Source: Candidatus Thorarchaeota archaeon
Lineage (GTDB): Archaea; Asgardarchaeota; Thorarchaeia; Thorarchaeales; Thorarchaeaceae
Direction: 5' to 3'
Assembly (NCBI GenBank): GCA_003345545.1
Contig: PRDH01000026.1
Location: 62,001 to 126,000 of the forward strand
Length of the DNA stretch: 64,000 nucleotides
Below the pieces are notes generated by a model. The model was not told the DNA's origin, ran no database searches, and worked only from the letters and a program-made list of their open reading frames with translations. A program made the position numbers and the translations under genes. Positions 20,701 to 28,129 of this stretch are shown here, one piece after another (position 1 is the first letter of the stretch; each line of letters begins with the position of its first letter).

Positions 20701-22498
20701 TACGGTTTTGACAGTCTATTTCGGTGACACGTTGAACATACTTGCGATCTATAACGACACGTACTATAATGCGCTAGTGAGTGGGGCTAGTGTGATCTAT
20801 ACCCTTGGAAGCCTCACCGGCACATTGACCGAGGAAACAAATCACACCTATAGTGCTGTGATTGACGTGAGCTCCCTGCCATCCCAATCAATCTACCTGC
20901 GGTTGACTGCTACGAAGTTCGGCTACTCGACCACAACGAAATCGATCATCGTGACAATCCTTCCGATTCCAACTTCTGCGACTGTTGATGAAGCCAGCAC
21001 GTTGGAGAGCGGATATTTCGGCGCTCCGCTCAGCTTCAAGTTCTATTACGATGACCTTCAGCACTATGTAGGCATCGGAGGAGCTAATGTGATTGCCAGC
21101 TGGGAAGGAGGTACACCAACTGTAACTGACTATTCTAACGGGACATACAGAGTTGACTTGGTCATCACTGTGACAATTCCAGGTATCTATGATTTAGTTG
21201 TAAGGTTCGACCTTCAGAACTACACAACAAGAACAGCGATAGCTAGGATTGAGGTCTATGCCACTCCCGCCGCAATCTACGGTCCAACCACCTACTCATC
21301 GCCGATCAATGATACCATCGTGATTCCTTATCATGTGAAGAATATGTTGGACAATAGCACCATATCGGATGTGATTGGATTCGCATCATCCTCTCAATTG
21401 GGTGAATACGAGCTTCTGTTACTGCCAAATGGCAACTATACCCTGAACCTCCCTGGCGACCTACAGTACGGAACTTACGGTTTTGATGTCTATTTCGCCA
21501 CAACGAAATACACTATGTCTCCCATTCATGTGGATGTTACGGTGCGGACGATCCTGACAGCAGCTCTGCATGGAAATCTGACTATTCGAACCCAGCCTGG
21601 AGTGTCTTTCTCCTTTACTGTGACATATATGGACTTGGACCATAATGTTCCGATCAGCGGAGGAAGTCTGTCCTTAGAACTAGACCCTCAAGCGATTACC
21701 TACTACAACCAATCTATGCTCGATGAAGATGGAACGTACACATTGTACTTCTTCGCGAAAGGCGGCGGAACCCACTCGATTGTCATCAATATTGTAAAGG
21801 AGGGTTATGTCGCTCAGCAAGTCAGACTGTCGATTCAGTCAGACATCTCTGCAGAGCAAGCCTTCCAGCAGTTGGTTACAACAGCCGTAGGATCCGGAGT
21901 TCTCATAGTAGCCCTGCTTCTAGTAGCCTATGTGAAAGTGTGGAGTATTCCAAAACAGATACGCATCATGAGCCGTATGATTCGAGCGCTGGCGAAAGGT
22001 CATGTGCCAAAGGCTGCTAAAGCCCCAACTAGACAAGACATAGCTATGACTATTGTCAATGAAGAGATAGCTTCAATGCACCTAGTGAAACCCAGAGAGG
22101 ACATAGCTCCGGAACCAATAGTAACAACGGTTCCAGAGGTTAATGAGCTATTAGAGGAACTCGCATCTATCACTGGACTGGGTGAGGCTGAGATTGATGC
22201 GTTCAAGGCTGACCTCTCTCGAATGAGGGCCAGCGAGAGACCCGGATTCCTCAAGGAAGTGATTGACCAGGAGAAGGCTCGTCGCGCTGACGTCTTGGCA
22301 AAGCCCGCGAAGGTGGTCGCCAAGAAAGAGCAAGTTCCTTTGCAGGACTTGCCTGGTGAGCTAGAGGACCTACGGAAGAAACTACTCAAGAAGGGCATGG
22401 CAAGTGATGAGATTGACATCATCCTAGAGGAGGCCAAGGGTCTCTCGAAGGCGGATCTTGAAGCACTGCTGGATAGCTTGGGTATTAGCTTGGACTAG
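14741..22498 (+). CDS. Giant Ig-repeat surface protein, tandem paralogue
   Basis: This protein of 2585 residues starts at an ATG overlapping the previous stop by four bases (ATGA), so the pair is translationally coupled. It has a signal peptide (core IILLVALMIAPLFL), a head domain matching the first giant (for example LAPDEELHRF against VAPDEVLMKY, and SLTENRTW against SITENRSW), about 17 Ig-like repeats, a membrane helix (about 2374-2396, VGSGVLIVALLLVAYV) and a cytosolic tail of about 185 residues homologous to that of the first protein, ending in two helical segments (EELASITGLGEAEIDAF and KKGMASDEIDIILEEAKGLS). The NHL propeller is absent. Repeat order appears colinear with the neighbour, pointing to whole-gene duplication after repeat expansion. 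A strong hairpin lies 12 bases after the stop. Confidence 0.9.
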   Translation: MKNTRRLVPIILLVALMIAPLFLTPQASIAVATPNLDADTSSDVRIVDIGNGEFIELAPDEELHRFVLSDQGWTEWTGFSDPLNGSEFGNSTNIFLDRQMTYIPGSGTSSVQTGISMGVGWESYETRVQITSLTENRTWITNPGFQDSESGWTVSNTDLGSSSTTTSSWLNDGHGVNDDCIQVDINSVGSVPPYYYDDGDISAYEQATTVTRGAVVWSALRLDYWADTVDDTHYGMTGSFRLFTNVEGTDIWRRVFTDIGAEETWYNTGLVTVIPSIFGLPGDATVTTRIGLESLVAVGYDPNIHPRARFDNVELFLKTLVNPSEITLRMNGLTVSDGASRGICAITQIPATPWTTSPVLLTFSWTPIPSPPNPNKVVRIDFNVNVNMFARRYDVSSLYEIGPTSYGERFIVRNGTNAEFTSYFRADIPTGYANRYFFNETIPMERDIYSVAQPLAPATNLTSGWTGGNPGDGFFNVSTYDITNEPGRFGYWRILSSSPNMISDLELWNPDISGWARTVDLRAGDTTRVRADVGAEFAGSTVTITIYKPDDSVWLTLSPIVDGAGYATSTTFALDGSSAPAGSWMVQATTNNVGADGEWTSVGLFKRPFTITHASDITLTYPADAVGTMLTNVTFGDLLLIILEVEDTDSYSPTVLVPGGTLTLDWVLGSDTFDDNRNGQYTKVIDTALLPGSGNYVMGLDWTHPNFDASNTALTINVNYAATLTSPDYPGISGPVGDDQSFIAIFANVNGTGITEGELWCDWSNPYTVVPLGTGQFEFQLDMEDIPIGEYPIHVYATGPFIEPQTMLMYVGAREIYSSITYTSSQLSIPLGEASSFLLTWTDTDHGTLIAGSASSITCNWTSFHTSGDTNYTVVEVSPGKYNISIFTKSSDPLTGSDFFDVRFNVMKDDYQNHTFDIAVEIRKRNTLFVLDAPIVQTPYGSPITVLVFYQDTDLRVGIGNVTGEVRLTITSSELGGIVYTTAASSLGLGHYNITIPSDQWGSIGWKDLHLLIEWSGVVDKFYSQTIDTSARITGTDTDLYLELAPTATYYLNTFNFTVIYWDTVGLLRISNSTNNVFLHIMALGAGNSVTQSDFTVTESASVPGTYIFVLGSSLFSSTDTFRFELSFMWKKGQSPLYENGTMVVSLILLDRPTYVDYTPVASTPYGEQAEFLFSFVDTLTSVKIANSSQLYIDLNDLGVIFTYSYNPVTKEFTLYIDTASIGSIGPHDLHLNVTWIGAPFYASIQSKIFSVSVITRATQLSHLSFSPGQWGNNITIVFIYTDIVAGSTTGMTGTLTLNIAADKYSVVYSPEGRFIVTLNTTAFLGDGEYSVTAVVVHTFAYYANATEIFDISVLKRSTQLGYDSPDPAPYASNATLYVTYVDDSTGRGIPGASIAISGNSTYALVLNSNYWFTYIGNGRYLIEVDTAALGAPGYYLLTVSVTFTGEPFYLPGSRDVLTRVTLRTTQILITQTPGSVSFLENVVFRFKFTDYLLGTKIAITKSHITLTHGEYPYTEIASGSYFLYEYATYYEIVFNSTIVSPDTLVTGHPIQMTIDLGSGVPYYAPRSTSTTVSTVERPTQILFPLVEDTPYFDNITIELSYVDYLTGAGIDGANLLIASGNWSSPQYTLFREGDGTYRILINSSVFGNTGTVFFDITLSKSGAPFYSTRATLGVPATIREVQTSLVADAPPAGSTAVGAPIEVLLTLVDFDHDLPLSNAVITSDWTALFGRSYTVVELGNGAYTITLTTTGLLAQRYDFHVYGDKPFYQTAVAGVFVQPGAATVEIFLERSTYYADWGELVNITFQVREPYYSTPVTGMTASLLWQGMLYGFSEVGNGYYTLLLDSSDTNFGVYAPQISVTKQYYQPRQTTFNLIVSKATGQIIPDFSSYQVVIDTSIDIQLFLNDTVSGMPVTTATVTMEFNSTVYLLTHLGAGVYSGDLLVSGFAIGQYPLTIRAISLNHMFLETIVGINVVPIYTEVKLVSGATVLTVYFGDTLNILAIYNDTYYNALVSGASVIYTLGSLTGTLTEETNHTYSAVIDVSSLPSQSIYLRLTATKFGYSTTTKSIIVTILPIPTSATVDEASTLESGYFGAPLSFKFYYDDLQHYVGIGGANVIASWEGGTPTVTDYSNGTYRVDLVITVTIPGIYDLVVRFDLQNYTTRTAIARIEVYATPAAIYGPTTYSSPINDTIVIPYHVKNMLDNSTISDVIGFASSSQLGEYELLLLPNGNYTLNLPGDLQYGTYGFDVYFATTKYTMSPIHVDVTVRTILTAALHGNLTIRTQPGVSFSFTVTYMDLDHNVPISGGSLSLELDPQAITYYNQSMLDEDGTYTLYFFAKGGGTHSIVINIVKEGYVAQQVRLSIQSDISAEQAFQQLVTTAVGSGVLIVALLLVAYVKVWSIPKQIRIMSRMIRALAKGHVPKAAKAPTRQDIAMTIVNEEIASMHLVKPREDIAPEPIVTTVPEVNELLEELASITGLGEAEIDAFKADLSRMRASERPGFLKEVIDQEKARRADVLAKPAKVVAKKEQVPLQDLPGELEDLRKKLLKKGMASDEIDIILEEAKGLSKADLEALLDSLGISLD

Positions 22499-22509
22499 GC
22501 CCTGTGTGA

Positions 22510-22539
22510 CGCACTAGCAATGGCAGGGTTGTTAGTGCG
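22510..22539 (+). terminator. Hairpin after the giant-protein operon
   Basis: An 11-base-pair stem (CGCACTAGCAA pairing with TTGTTAGTGCG, one G-T wobble) encloses the eight-base loop TGGCAGGG, 12 bases past the stop codon at 22498. There is no T-run after it, so it may be a 3'-end or processing structure rather than an intrinsic terminator. Confidence 0.5.
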
Positions 22540-22572
22540 CCCCTACCGATCAGTAGATACCTCTGAATTTCG

Positions 22573-22605
22573 ATGGAGCTCACTGAGGGAGGCTCCATTT
22601 ATACA
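22573..22605 (+). promoter_or_regulatory. Inverted repeat and TATA box ahead of the TyrRS gene
   Basis: A perfect seven-base inverted repeat (ATGGAGC at 22573-22579, GCTCCAT at 22592-22598) directly abuts a TATA-like element (TTTATACA at 22598-22605). The TATA position predicts a transcript start near 22626-22628, some 18-20 bases before the chosen ATG. The repeat sits where a BRE or operator would be. Confidence 0.45.
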
Positions 22606-22645
22606 ATGGAGAACAGTTAAGTAAGTATCAAGCTTGTCTGACCTC

Positions 22646-23734
22646 ATGAATCTCGATGACCGAATCAAGTTGATCGCTGGAGTTGGCGAAGAAGTAGTTA
22701 CATTGGATGAATTGAGACAGCTATTAGAAGAGAAGCCTCATCCGATTGCTTATGATGGATTTGAACCATCTGGACTTGCACACCTGCCCTTTGGCGTCTA
22801 CAGAGCACTTCTTCTAAAGGACTTGGTCAAGGCTGGAGTCAGATTCAAGATTTGGCTTGCGGACTGGTTTGCATGGATCAATCGCAAGATGGATAGCGAC
22901 CTAGAGAAGATCAGGAACGTTGGAGAATACTTCATCGAGGTTTGGAAAGCAGCCGGTGTCCCTACTGATAAGGTAGAATTCTTGTGGGCATCTGAGGCCA
23001 TGGACTCAATAGAGTATTGGGAAAGAGTTGTGAGAGTCGCAAAAAGCACAACAATCGCTAGAGCAAATCGGGCACTGACAATCATGGGCAGGCGTGAGGG
23101 AGAACTGAATGAGGTGGCTCAGTATTTCTACCCGATGATGCAGGTTGCTGATATCTTTCATCTAGAAGCTGACATCACGCAGCTTGGACTTGACCAGCGC
23201 AGAGCCAATATGCTTGCTAGAGAAATCGGTCCCAAACTGGGATGGTGGAAGCCTGTCGTTATCAGCCATCACATGCTCATGAACCTTGAAGGAGCGGCTG
23301 AGCCAGAGGGATTCGACGAGGAAAAGGCATTTGACATCCAGATATCCTCGAAGATGAGCAAGAGCAAGCCCTCCTCTAGCATATTCGTCCATGATTCTGA
23401 GGAGAGGATTCGTGAGAAGATAATGTCTGCATACTGTCCTCCGAAGGAGGTTGTGAACAATCCTCTACTAGACTATGCGAAGCATATCGTGTTTCGCCAG
23501 TATGATACAATGAATATCGAGCGAAAACCAAAGTACGGCGGCGACATTGACTTCACGAGTTATGAGGGTCTGGAGAAGGCGTACGGAAACGGAGAGATTC
23601 ATCCTCTCGACCTGAAGAATGCAATGGTGATCTACCTCGATAGGATGATTGAGCCCATCCGTTCATATTTCGATACGAAGAAGAGGGCGAGAGAGATGCT
23701 CGAGCTTGTCAAAAGCTATCAAGTAACGCGGTAG
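22646..23734 (+). CDS. tyrS: Tyrosyl-tRNA synthetase, archaeal/eukaryotic type
   Basis: This class I synthetase attaches tyrosine to its tRNA in the cytoplasm. Family signatures are clear: YDGFEPSGLAHLPFG contains the HIGH-type motif (here HLPFG), YPMMQVADIFHL and DQRRANMLARE match the archaeal/eukaryotic tyrosine pocket and tRNA region, and KMSKSKP is the second ATP motif. About 362 residues fits the archaeal enzyme, which lacks the bacterial S4 domain. The frame allows a TTG start at 22634, but ATG 22646 is preferred and lies a short leader downstream of the predicted transcript start. It stands alone between the giant operon and a convergent operon, ending four bases from the neighbour's stop. 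Confidence 0.95.
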   Translation: MNLDDRIKLIAGVGEEVVTLDELRQLLEEKPHPIAYDGFEPSGLAHLPFGVYRALLLKDLVKAGVRFKIWLADWFAWINRKMDSDLEKIRNVGEYFIEVWKAAGVPTDKVEFLWASEAMDSIEYWERVVRVAKSTTIARANRALTIMGRREGELNEVAQYFYPMMQVADIFHLEADITQLGLDQRRANMLAREIGPKLGWWKPVVISHHMLMNLEGAAEPEGFDEEKAFDIQISSKMSKSKPSSSIFVHDSEERIREKIMSAYCPPKEVVNNPLLDYAKHIVFRQYDTMNIERKPKYGGDIDFTSYEGLEKAYGNGEIHPLDLKNAMVIYLDRMIEPIRSYFDTKKRAREMLELVKSYQVTR

Positions 23735-23738
23735 ACAT

Positions 23739-24755
23739 CTAATCATCAGAGTTTCTCTTCCTTGCTCTCTGTGTCACTATACCGAGTGCAACAAATCCCA
23801 CGATGACGCTGAACCATAGAGTGACCACTCTAATCAGGATAGTGGCCGCACTTGCATGCGATGTAGATACTCCAAGTAGCAAGGGAATCAGTAAGACAGA
23901 TGTGAGCTCATATGTTCCGACTCCGCCGGGCAAGAACGAGACTGCACCGATGACTGAAGCTGTCGAGTGAATGAATGTTGCAGTGAGCAATAGCAGCAGA
24001 GGACTCATTGGAATCGCTGGTGCGAGTACTGTTAGTAGTAGCCACAGTTCGATACACTCCATGAACCATCCAGGAATACTGATTGCTGTGCCGGCCAACA
24101 TGGGCCTAGGACTCAGTGTTTTGGTCATAGTGTCTTCGACAAGGTCAAGGCTGTCTTGAAATCTCTTCAAAGGGCCGACTGAAGTCAGTCGCTTCAAGAT
24201 TCTGCTGTAGAACACGCCGGTTCCGAGGACAATCGCGCCCCCAAGTACTGCTCCGCCTAGAACGAGCACTGTGAGCAATTGATTTCCTGTGTTGATGCCG
24301 ACCGAGAATCCAACTAGCACCAGAATCACCATTGCCAAGAGATCCGTGACCCGTTCTGATATCACTAGTGGAGCTGTCTTTGCCACAGGCGTACCATCGA
24401 TTGTCCTGATGAAATAGCCTTTGACAGCCTCTCCGATCTTTGCGGGGGTCGTCGTGAGGGTAAAGCCTGCGAGAAAGACACTGAAGCTGTCCGCATGGCT
24501 AAGGCGAATGTGTATCCGGTGGAGAAAATACTGCCATTTGAAATACCGAATGATATAGTTCAGAAAAGAAAGCGCCATCATTGCTGGCAGTACCCACATC
24601 CATGGGATCGAGCCCAGCGCCAATAGAACTTCGTTCGGGTCTCCATAGACTCCTACTAGTGCAAAAACAACCATACTGAAAATGATGAAGATGGCTATGT
24701 TTCGTGGACTGATGAAGGAACTTTCCCTGATTGTATTCTCAGATTCACCAAGCAT
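23739..24755 (-). CDS. Flippase-like membrane protein (UPF0104 / AglD C-terminal family)
   Basis: A polytopic protein of about 338 residues with roughly eight membrane helices. The segments YFKWQYFLHRI, GFTLTTTPAKIGEAVKGYFI, and SFLPGGVGTYELTSVLLI are characteristic of the lysylphosphatidylglycerol-synthase transmembrane/UPF0104 family, whose members act in lipid or lipid-linked sugar transfer across membranes. The start at ATG 24755 has GGAGG ten bases upstream; the longer TTG start at 24764 has no usable site. It overlaps the end of the PHP gene and is last in a four-gene leftward operon. The context suggests it handles the product of the UbiA enzyme. Confidence 0.82.
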   Translation of the reverse strand: MLGESENTIRESSFISPRNIAIFIIFSMVVFALVGVYGDPNEVLLALGSIPWMWVLPAMMALSFLNYIIRYFKWQYFLHRIHIRLSHADSFSVFLAGFTLTTTPAKIGEAVKGYFIRTIDGTPVAKTAPLVISERVTDLLAMVILVLVGFSVGINTGNQLLTVLVLGGAVLGGAIVLGTGVFYSRILKRLTSVGPLKRFQDSLDLVEDTMTKTLSPRPMLAGTAISIPGWFMECIELWLLLTVLAPAIPMSPLLLLLTATFIHSTASVIGAVSFLPGGVGTYELTSVLLIPLLLGVSTSHASAATILIRVVTLWFSVIVGFVALGIVTQRARKRNSDD

Positions 24756-25425
24756 CGTATGCAATCCTCCGAATCCGTTGCCAGAGCATTGTTGGGACGT
24801 GTAAAAGGAAAAACGAGGGATAGCCAGTGATCTGCGTTCGACCTGCCTTCAATTCAGTATAGATATCGTCAGCAGTTTCAATATCCTGAAGCCAGGTTTT
24901 GGCATGCCCCATCTCAAGGATGGAATGTCCATCGCTGCCTGCTGTCATTGGTTTGTTCATACGTTTTGCAAGATTCTGAGCGCTTCTGTTGAAACTATTG
25001 ATGATACATCTTGAGTTGATACCTTCAACAAGGTCCACGTGCTTGGCTATCAAATGCTCAGGAAGTCCCCGTCTTACGGCAGCGTTTTTTCGTAGTATGT
25101 CGGTGGGGTGCGGAAGAATGACGAGGCCGTTCATGTCGTGAATGTCTTCTGAAATCTCAGCAAAAGTTCTATTTTCAATATGCCCTGAGATGAATAGACC
25201 GATCACTTCGCCAAAGTCTTTAGACTTGTATTCACATCCGGGAAGGATGAATCTTCCATCTCGGTGAATGACTCTCAGATTCGCAGCTCGAACGTGTTCG
25301 GTCGGTGCTACTCCTCTCAGACCTTTCTTCTTCATCGTTTTCAAGAGCGAGTGTGGAGTCTGAAGACCATCCTTTGAATGAAATGTGTGCATATGGAAAT
25401 CGAAAGCCGACAGCCGCTCGCTCAT
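24745..25425 (-). CDS. PHP-domain metal-dependent phosphoesterase
   Basis: The four PHP metal-binding motifs are present in order: DFHMHTFHSKDG near the N-terminus, TEH, ILPHPTD, and GSDGHS near the C-terminus. PHP proteins are trinuclear metal phosphoesterases such as histidinol phosphatase and the PHP domains of DNA polymerases; this stand-alone protein of about 226 residues is likely a small-molecule or lipid phosphatase. I chose ATG 25425, with AGGTG six bases upstream; the frame also starts at GTG 25434, right after the UbiA stop. Its place between a phosphoribosyl-transferring UbiA and a flippase-like protein makes a 5-phosphate-removing role attractive, but this is inference. Confidence 0.85.
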   Translation of the reverse strand: MSERLSAFDFHMHTFHSKDGLQTPHSLLKTMKKKGLRGVAPTEHVRAANLRVIHRDGRFILPGCEYKSKDFGEVIGLFISGHIENRTFAEISEDIHDMNGLVILPHPTDILRKNAAVRRGLPEHLIAKHVDLVEGINSRCIINSFNRSAQNLAKRMNKPMTAGSDGHSILEMGHAKTWLQDIETADDIYTELKAGRTQITGYPSFFLLHVPTMLWQRIRRIAYDAW

Positions 25426-25434
25426 CTTTGACAC

Positions 25435-26427
25435 CTAGGGGGTGAAGGGAAATGGAAAGAGTGGTGGAAATAGATTCTCAAGGAAATCTAGGACAACTTT
25501 GAATACTGCTTCTAGGCCATCCATCACAATCCCCCAGAAGAATAGCGTCCAGACCAACGTCACCAAGAGTAAGACACCACCAATCAGGATTCCTTTGTCC
25601 TTGACAGCCAGATGAGGCTTTCTTCCGATAGGACTACCTATGTGTATTAGATAGACGTATCGCAGTATGATTCCTGCCATTATGGGAACTGTGAACATTA
25701 TGTACTGCTGCTCTATCGCTGCTCTGGAGATATCGTAGCAATACAGTGTGTAGAATATGACAAACCATGTTGCTGACATGGAAATCGCGTGGTCCAGGAT
25801 TGTATGTGTGTACATCTTAAAGACGGATTTGTGAGCAGCCGCATTCGCACCCAAGTACTGCAGCTCATTTTTTCTCTTGCCAAATCCCAGAATCAATGCA
25901 AAGAAGAATACACCAATGACCAGCCACGAGGTAGCATCGATGCGTATCAGAACTGCTCCTGAAACCGCTCTAATGACAAAGCCAACTGCGATAGTGACTA
26001 CGTCAATGACTGCTCGTTTCCTAAGATAACTATTGTACAGCTGGGATGTCACTATGTAGAGGATCACGGTGAGGAAGAACTTCCAATAGAGAATGAAGGA
26101 TAGGAATAGTCCAGAAACAAGGAGAATAATGGCAAAGTAGAAAGCGCTTTCCTTTGTCACAGCCCCTGAGGGCAGAGGCCTGTTTCTTTTCTCAGGATGA
26201 ACAGAGTCGGCCTCGAAATCACGGATATCATTGATGATGTATGTGGCGCTTGTTACTGCACACAAAGCTGCGAATCCGAAAAACAGCGGTATGTATTGTA
26301 TCCAGTAGGCAGGCTGAAAGACTTCCTCGAGTTGCTTGACTGGATAGAAAAGGATGGGTAAGAAGACAAGCAAGTTCTTGTACCATTGGGCAGGTCTCAT
26401 GAGTCGAATGTAGCCACTAAGAACCAT
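25435..26427 (-). CDS. UbiA-family prenyltransferase, decaprenyl-phosphate phosphoribosyltransferase-like
   Basis: An integral membrane protein of 330 residues with about nine helices. The first aspartate-rich motif NDIRDFEADSVHPEKRNRP and the second region YLRKRAVIDVVTIAVGF match the UbiA branch that transfers phosphoribose from PRPP to polyprenyl phosphate, as in mycobacterial decaprenyl-phosphoribose synthesis; RPAQWYKNLLVF at the N-terminus and LGFGKRKNEL also fit that branch rather than quinone or archaeol enzymes. The ATG at 26427 begins 16 bases after the DUF362 gene ends. If the branch assignment holds, the product would be a polyprenyl-phosphate pentose donor for cell-envelope glycans. 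Geranylgeranylglyceryl-phosphate transferase is the main alternative. Confidence 0.85.
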   Translation of the reverse strand: MVLSGYIRLMRPAQWYKNLLVFLPILFYPVKQLEEVFQPAYWIQYIPLFFGFAALCAVTSATYIINDIRDFEADSVHPEKRNRPLPSGAVTKESAFYFAIILLVSGLFLSFILYWKFFLTVILYIVTSQLYNSYLRKRAVIDVVTIAVGFVIRAVSGAVLIRIDATSWLVIGVFFFALILGFGKRKNELQYLGANAAAHKSVFKMYTHTILDHAISMSATWFVIFYTLYCYDISRAAIEQQYIMFTVPIMAGIILRYVYLIHIGSPIGRKPHLAVKDKGILIGGVLLLVTLVWTLFFWGIVMDGLEAVFKVVLDFLENLFPPLFPFPFTP

Positions 26428-26442
26428 TACCTAATCCTCCAA

Positions 26443-27522
26443 TTATTCAGAGTATGAACTCCATAATGCGCCCCATTCAGTCTCTTCAAGGAACCACTTC
26501 ACCCATCTCCTTCCTTTGAGAGGAAGCCAGATACCATCATGGTAGAAACCGGATAGCTGCGTCGGAAGCCACATAAGTGGAGACCTGAACAAGAATGTTT
26601 CCATTCCGGGAAACTTCAGGAAACCGCGATTCCAGGCAATCACTGGACTCTTCTTGGGACAGAGGTGAAAGTTGGGGAGGTCTTCCCATGATTCATAGTC
26701 ACCGACTATCTCGATTTTCTCAGGATCAGACTCTCCGAGCCCTACCTCTTTCGCAAGCTGAAGCTTCCGCACGAGTGTTTGGTCAATCCCCATGAGACGC
26801 GTCTGAACAGTGTCTGCGGCCACCATATCGCTCGTGGCAATCAAAACGTTTCCAATCTTCGGGATCATTGTACGGGGGCCGGCTCCATCACCCATGACAG
26901 TACCGTCAGTAAGGACAAATTCAGAGTGTGAGATGGTCCGTTGCAGAAGAAGCAAGTCAACTAATACCTCATGTATCTTCAAATGTGCTAGGTGCCTATT
27001 CTTCGTGAGGTAGAGACCGAAGCTGTCCTTCATTGCTCCTGTCATCTGTGTGTGTCCATGAGTCTTGATTGTGGGGAGATGGATGATGTTTGTTCCGAAA
27101 ATCTCCTTGGGTGCAATAATCTCGCCGAATATCTTTTCGAGCACTAGCGTCTTCTTGGGGAGCTTCACATCGACATAGTGCGCCTTGATGAGGGGAAGGA
27201 ACTTGATACGATGCTTCTTGATGACTGGATACCAGTTGTTATTCCTCGTGCCTGTATAGATATTGGTTACAACGGTCTCGTTTTCGACTGCTTGAATTGT
27301 TCTTCGATCGAAACCATCACTGATGAGCTTCCTAAGCATTCCATCGAAAATGTAGGGATTCGTGCTGCATGCTGGATAGAGTTTGCTCCATGAGAGATTC
27401 AGTTTGATTGTTGTTGCAACATCTTTCGATACGAATTTGCTGTAATCAGCATCATTCATTGCTCTAGCTATATCCTCATTGATTGTCTTTGGGGATGTGT
27501 TGACCACGGCTACCTTCGGCAT
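26443..27522 (-). CDS. DUF362-family protein
   Basis: A soluble protein of 359 residues, first in a leftward operon with the UbiA, PHP and flippase-like genes. It matches the DUF362 pattern: an N-terminal VxxKxNLxW-like strand (TIKLNLSW), a central block IIHLPTIKTHGHTQMTGAMK and the later segment VLTDGTVMGDGAGP. No ferredoxin cysteine motif is fused, unlike many members of the family. DUF362 proteins have no firmly established general activity; some are linked to metal or iron-sulfur chemistry. The invariant KTH block may be an active site. Its steady company with a prenyl-phosphate enzyme suggests a role in the same envelope pathway. Confidence 0.8.
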   Translation of the reverse strand: MPKVAVVNTSPKTINEDIARAMNDADYSKFVSKDVATTIKLNLSWSKLYPACSTNPYIFDGMLRKLISDGFDRRTIQAVENETVVTNIYTGTRNNNWYPVIKKHRIKFLPLIKAHYVDVKLPKKTLVLEKIFGEIIAPKEIFGTNIIHLPTIKTHGHTQMTGAMKDSFGLYLTKNRHLAHLKIHEVLVDLLLLQRTISHSEFVLTDGTVMGDGAGPRTMIPKIGNVLIATSDMVAADTVQTRLMGIDQTLVRKLQLAKEVGLGESDPEKIEIVGDYESWEDLPNFHLCPKKSPVIAWNRGFLKFPGMETFLFRSPLMWLPTQLSGFYHDGIWLPLKGRRWVKWFLEETEWGALWSSYSE

Positions 27523-27622
27523 CGTTCCTTCAACTCAGCATGAGCATCGCTCTGCGCATCAAAATGCCCTCTTCACTCTCATCTTAATAAGTTGCCTCAA
27601 TGGTTATTCTTGTACCAATGCA

Positions 27623-28078
27623 TTATTGGGGCGTTTCAGCGGATTCACTTGCCCAGAGAGATTCGATTCCAGAATATACCTCTCGTACCTGTGGATTCTT
27701 CAAATACCAGAGCAGTATGATGTTGAGAGCGAGTATGAGCGGACTCAGGGTGAGTACATGGACGATTACAGATGCGATGCCGACAGCCATAGCCACTCTC
27801 CATGCCCAAGGCTCCAGTCGCCAGAAACCCCAGCCTGCAATAAGTGATAAGACTGCGAGAGCGCCGATGATTACTCCGTGGGCAACGTACATAATCAGAA
27901 GACCAAGTGGACCCGGATAGAGATCCATCGAGAGATGCACGGCTGTCAGTATGATTCCAAAAACCCCTGACATGATTTCAAGAACAAAAATGATGATTAG
28001 CTTGGTCTCCGTTTGATTTGCGGCTTCGGAAAATGCGTCCAGATTATCAAAGGAATCCTGTGAATCTGCCAAGACCAA
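27623..28078 (-). CDS. Small four-helix membrane protein
   Basis: A protein of about 151 residues with four predicted helices (around 26-48, 58-82, 91-110, 114-133) and a short C-terminal tail (YLKNPQVREVY). The WxLxPWAWRVAM motif and the N-P-x-V-R-E ending recur in the protein at 57512-57946 (WKLIPWARKVSL), so the two appear to be distant paralogues. The start is uncertain: TTG at 28078 or TTG at 28072, the latter eight bases after GAGG. No function is known. It is the last gene after the PPP phosphatase on the same strand. Confidence 0.65.
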   Translation of the reverse strand: MVLADSQDSFDNLDAFSEAANQTETKLIIIFVLEIMSGVFGIILTAVHLSMDLYPGPLGLLIMYVAHGVIIGALAVLSLIAGWGFWRLEPWAWRVAMAVGIASVIVHVLTLSPLILALNIILLWYLKNPQVREVYSGIESLWASESAETPQ

Positions 28079-28129
28079 TCCCTCATCTGAACTATTGAGT
28101 CTGCAATCTATTATGTTCTTCGATAGGCG

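Noticed and set aside
6550..22400. Repetitive DNA considered as CRISPR or satellite repeats
   Set aside because: The repetition is at protein level (NHL and Ig-like domains) with diverged codons; there are no short identical repeats with spacers.
22000..22437. Leftward frame of 145 codons opposite the tail of the second giant gene
   Set aside because: Same situation as above: the plus-strand tail is clearly the coding one, and the antisense product is a Ser-rich artefact.
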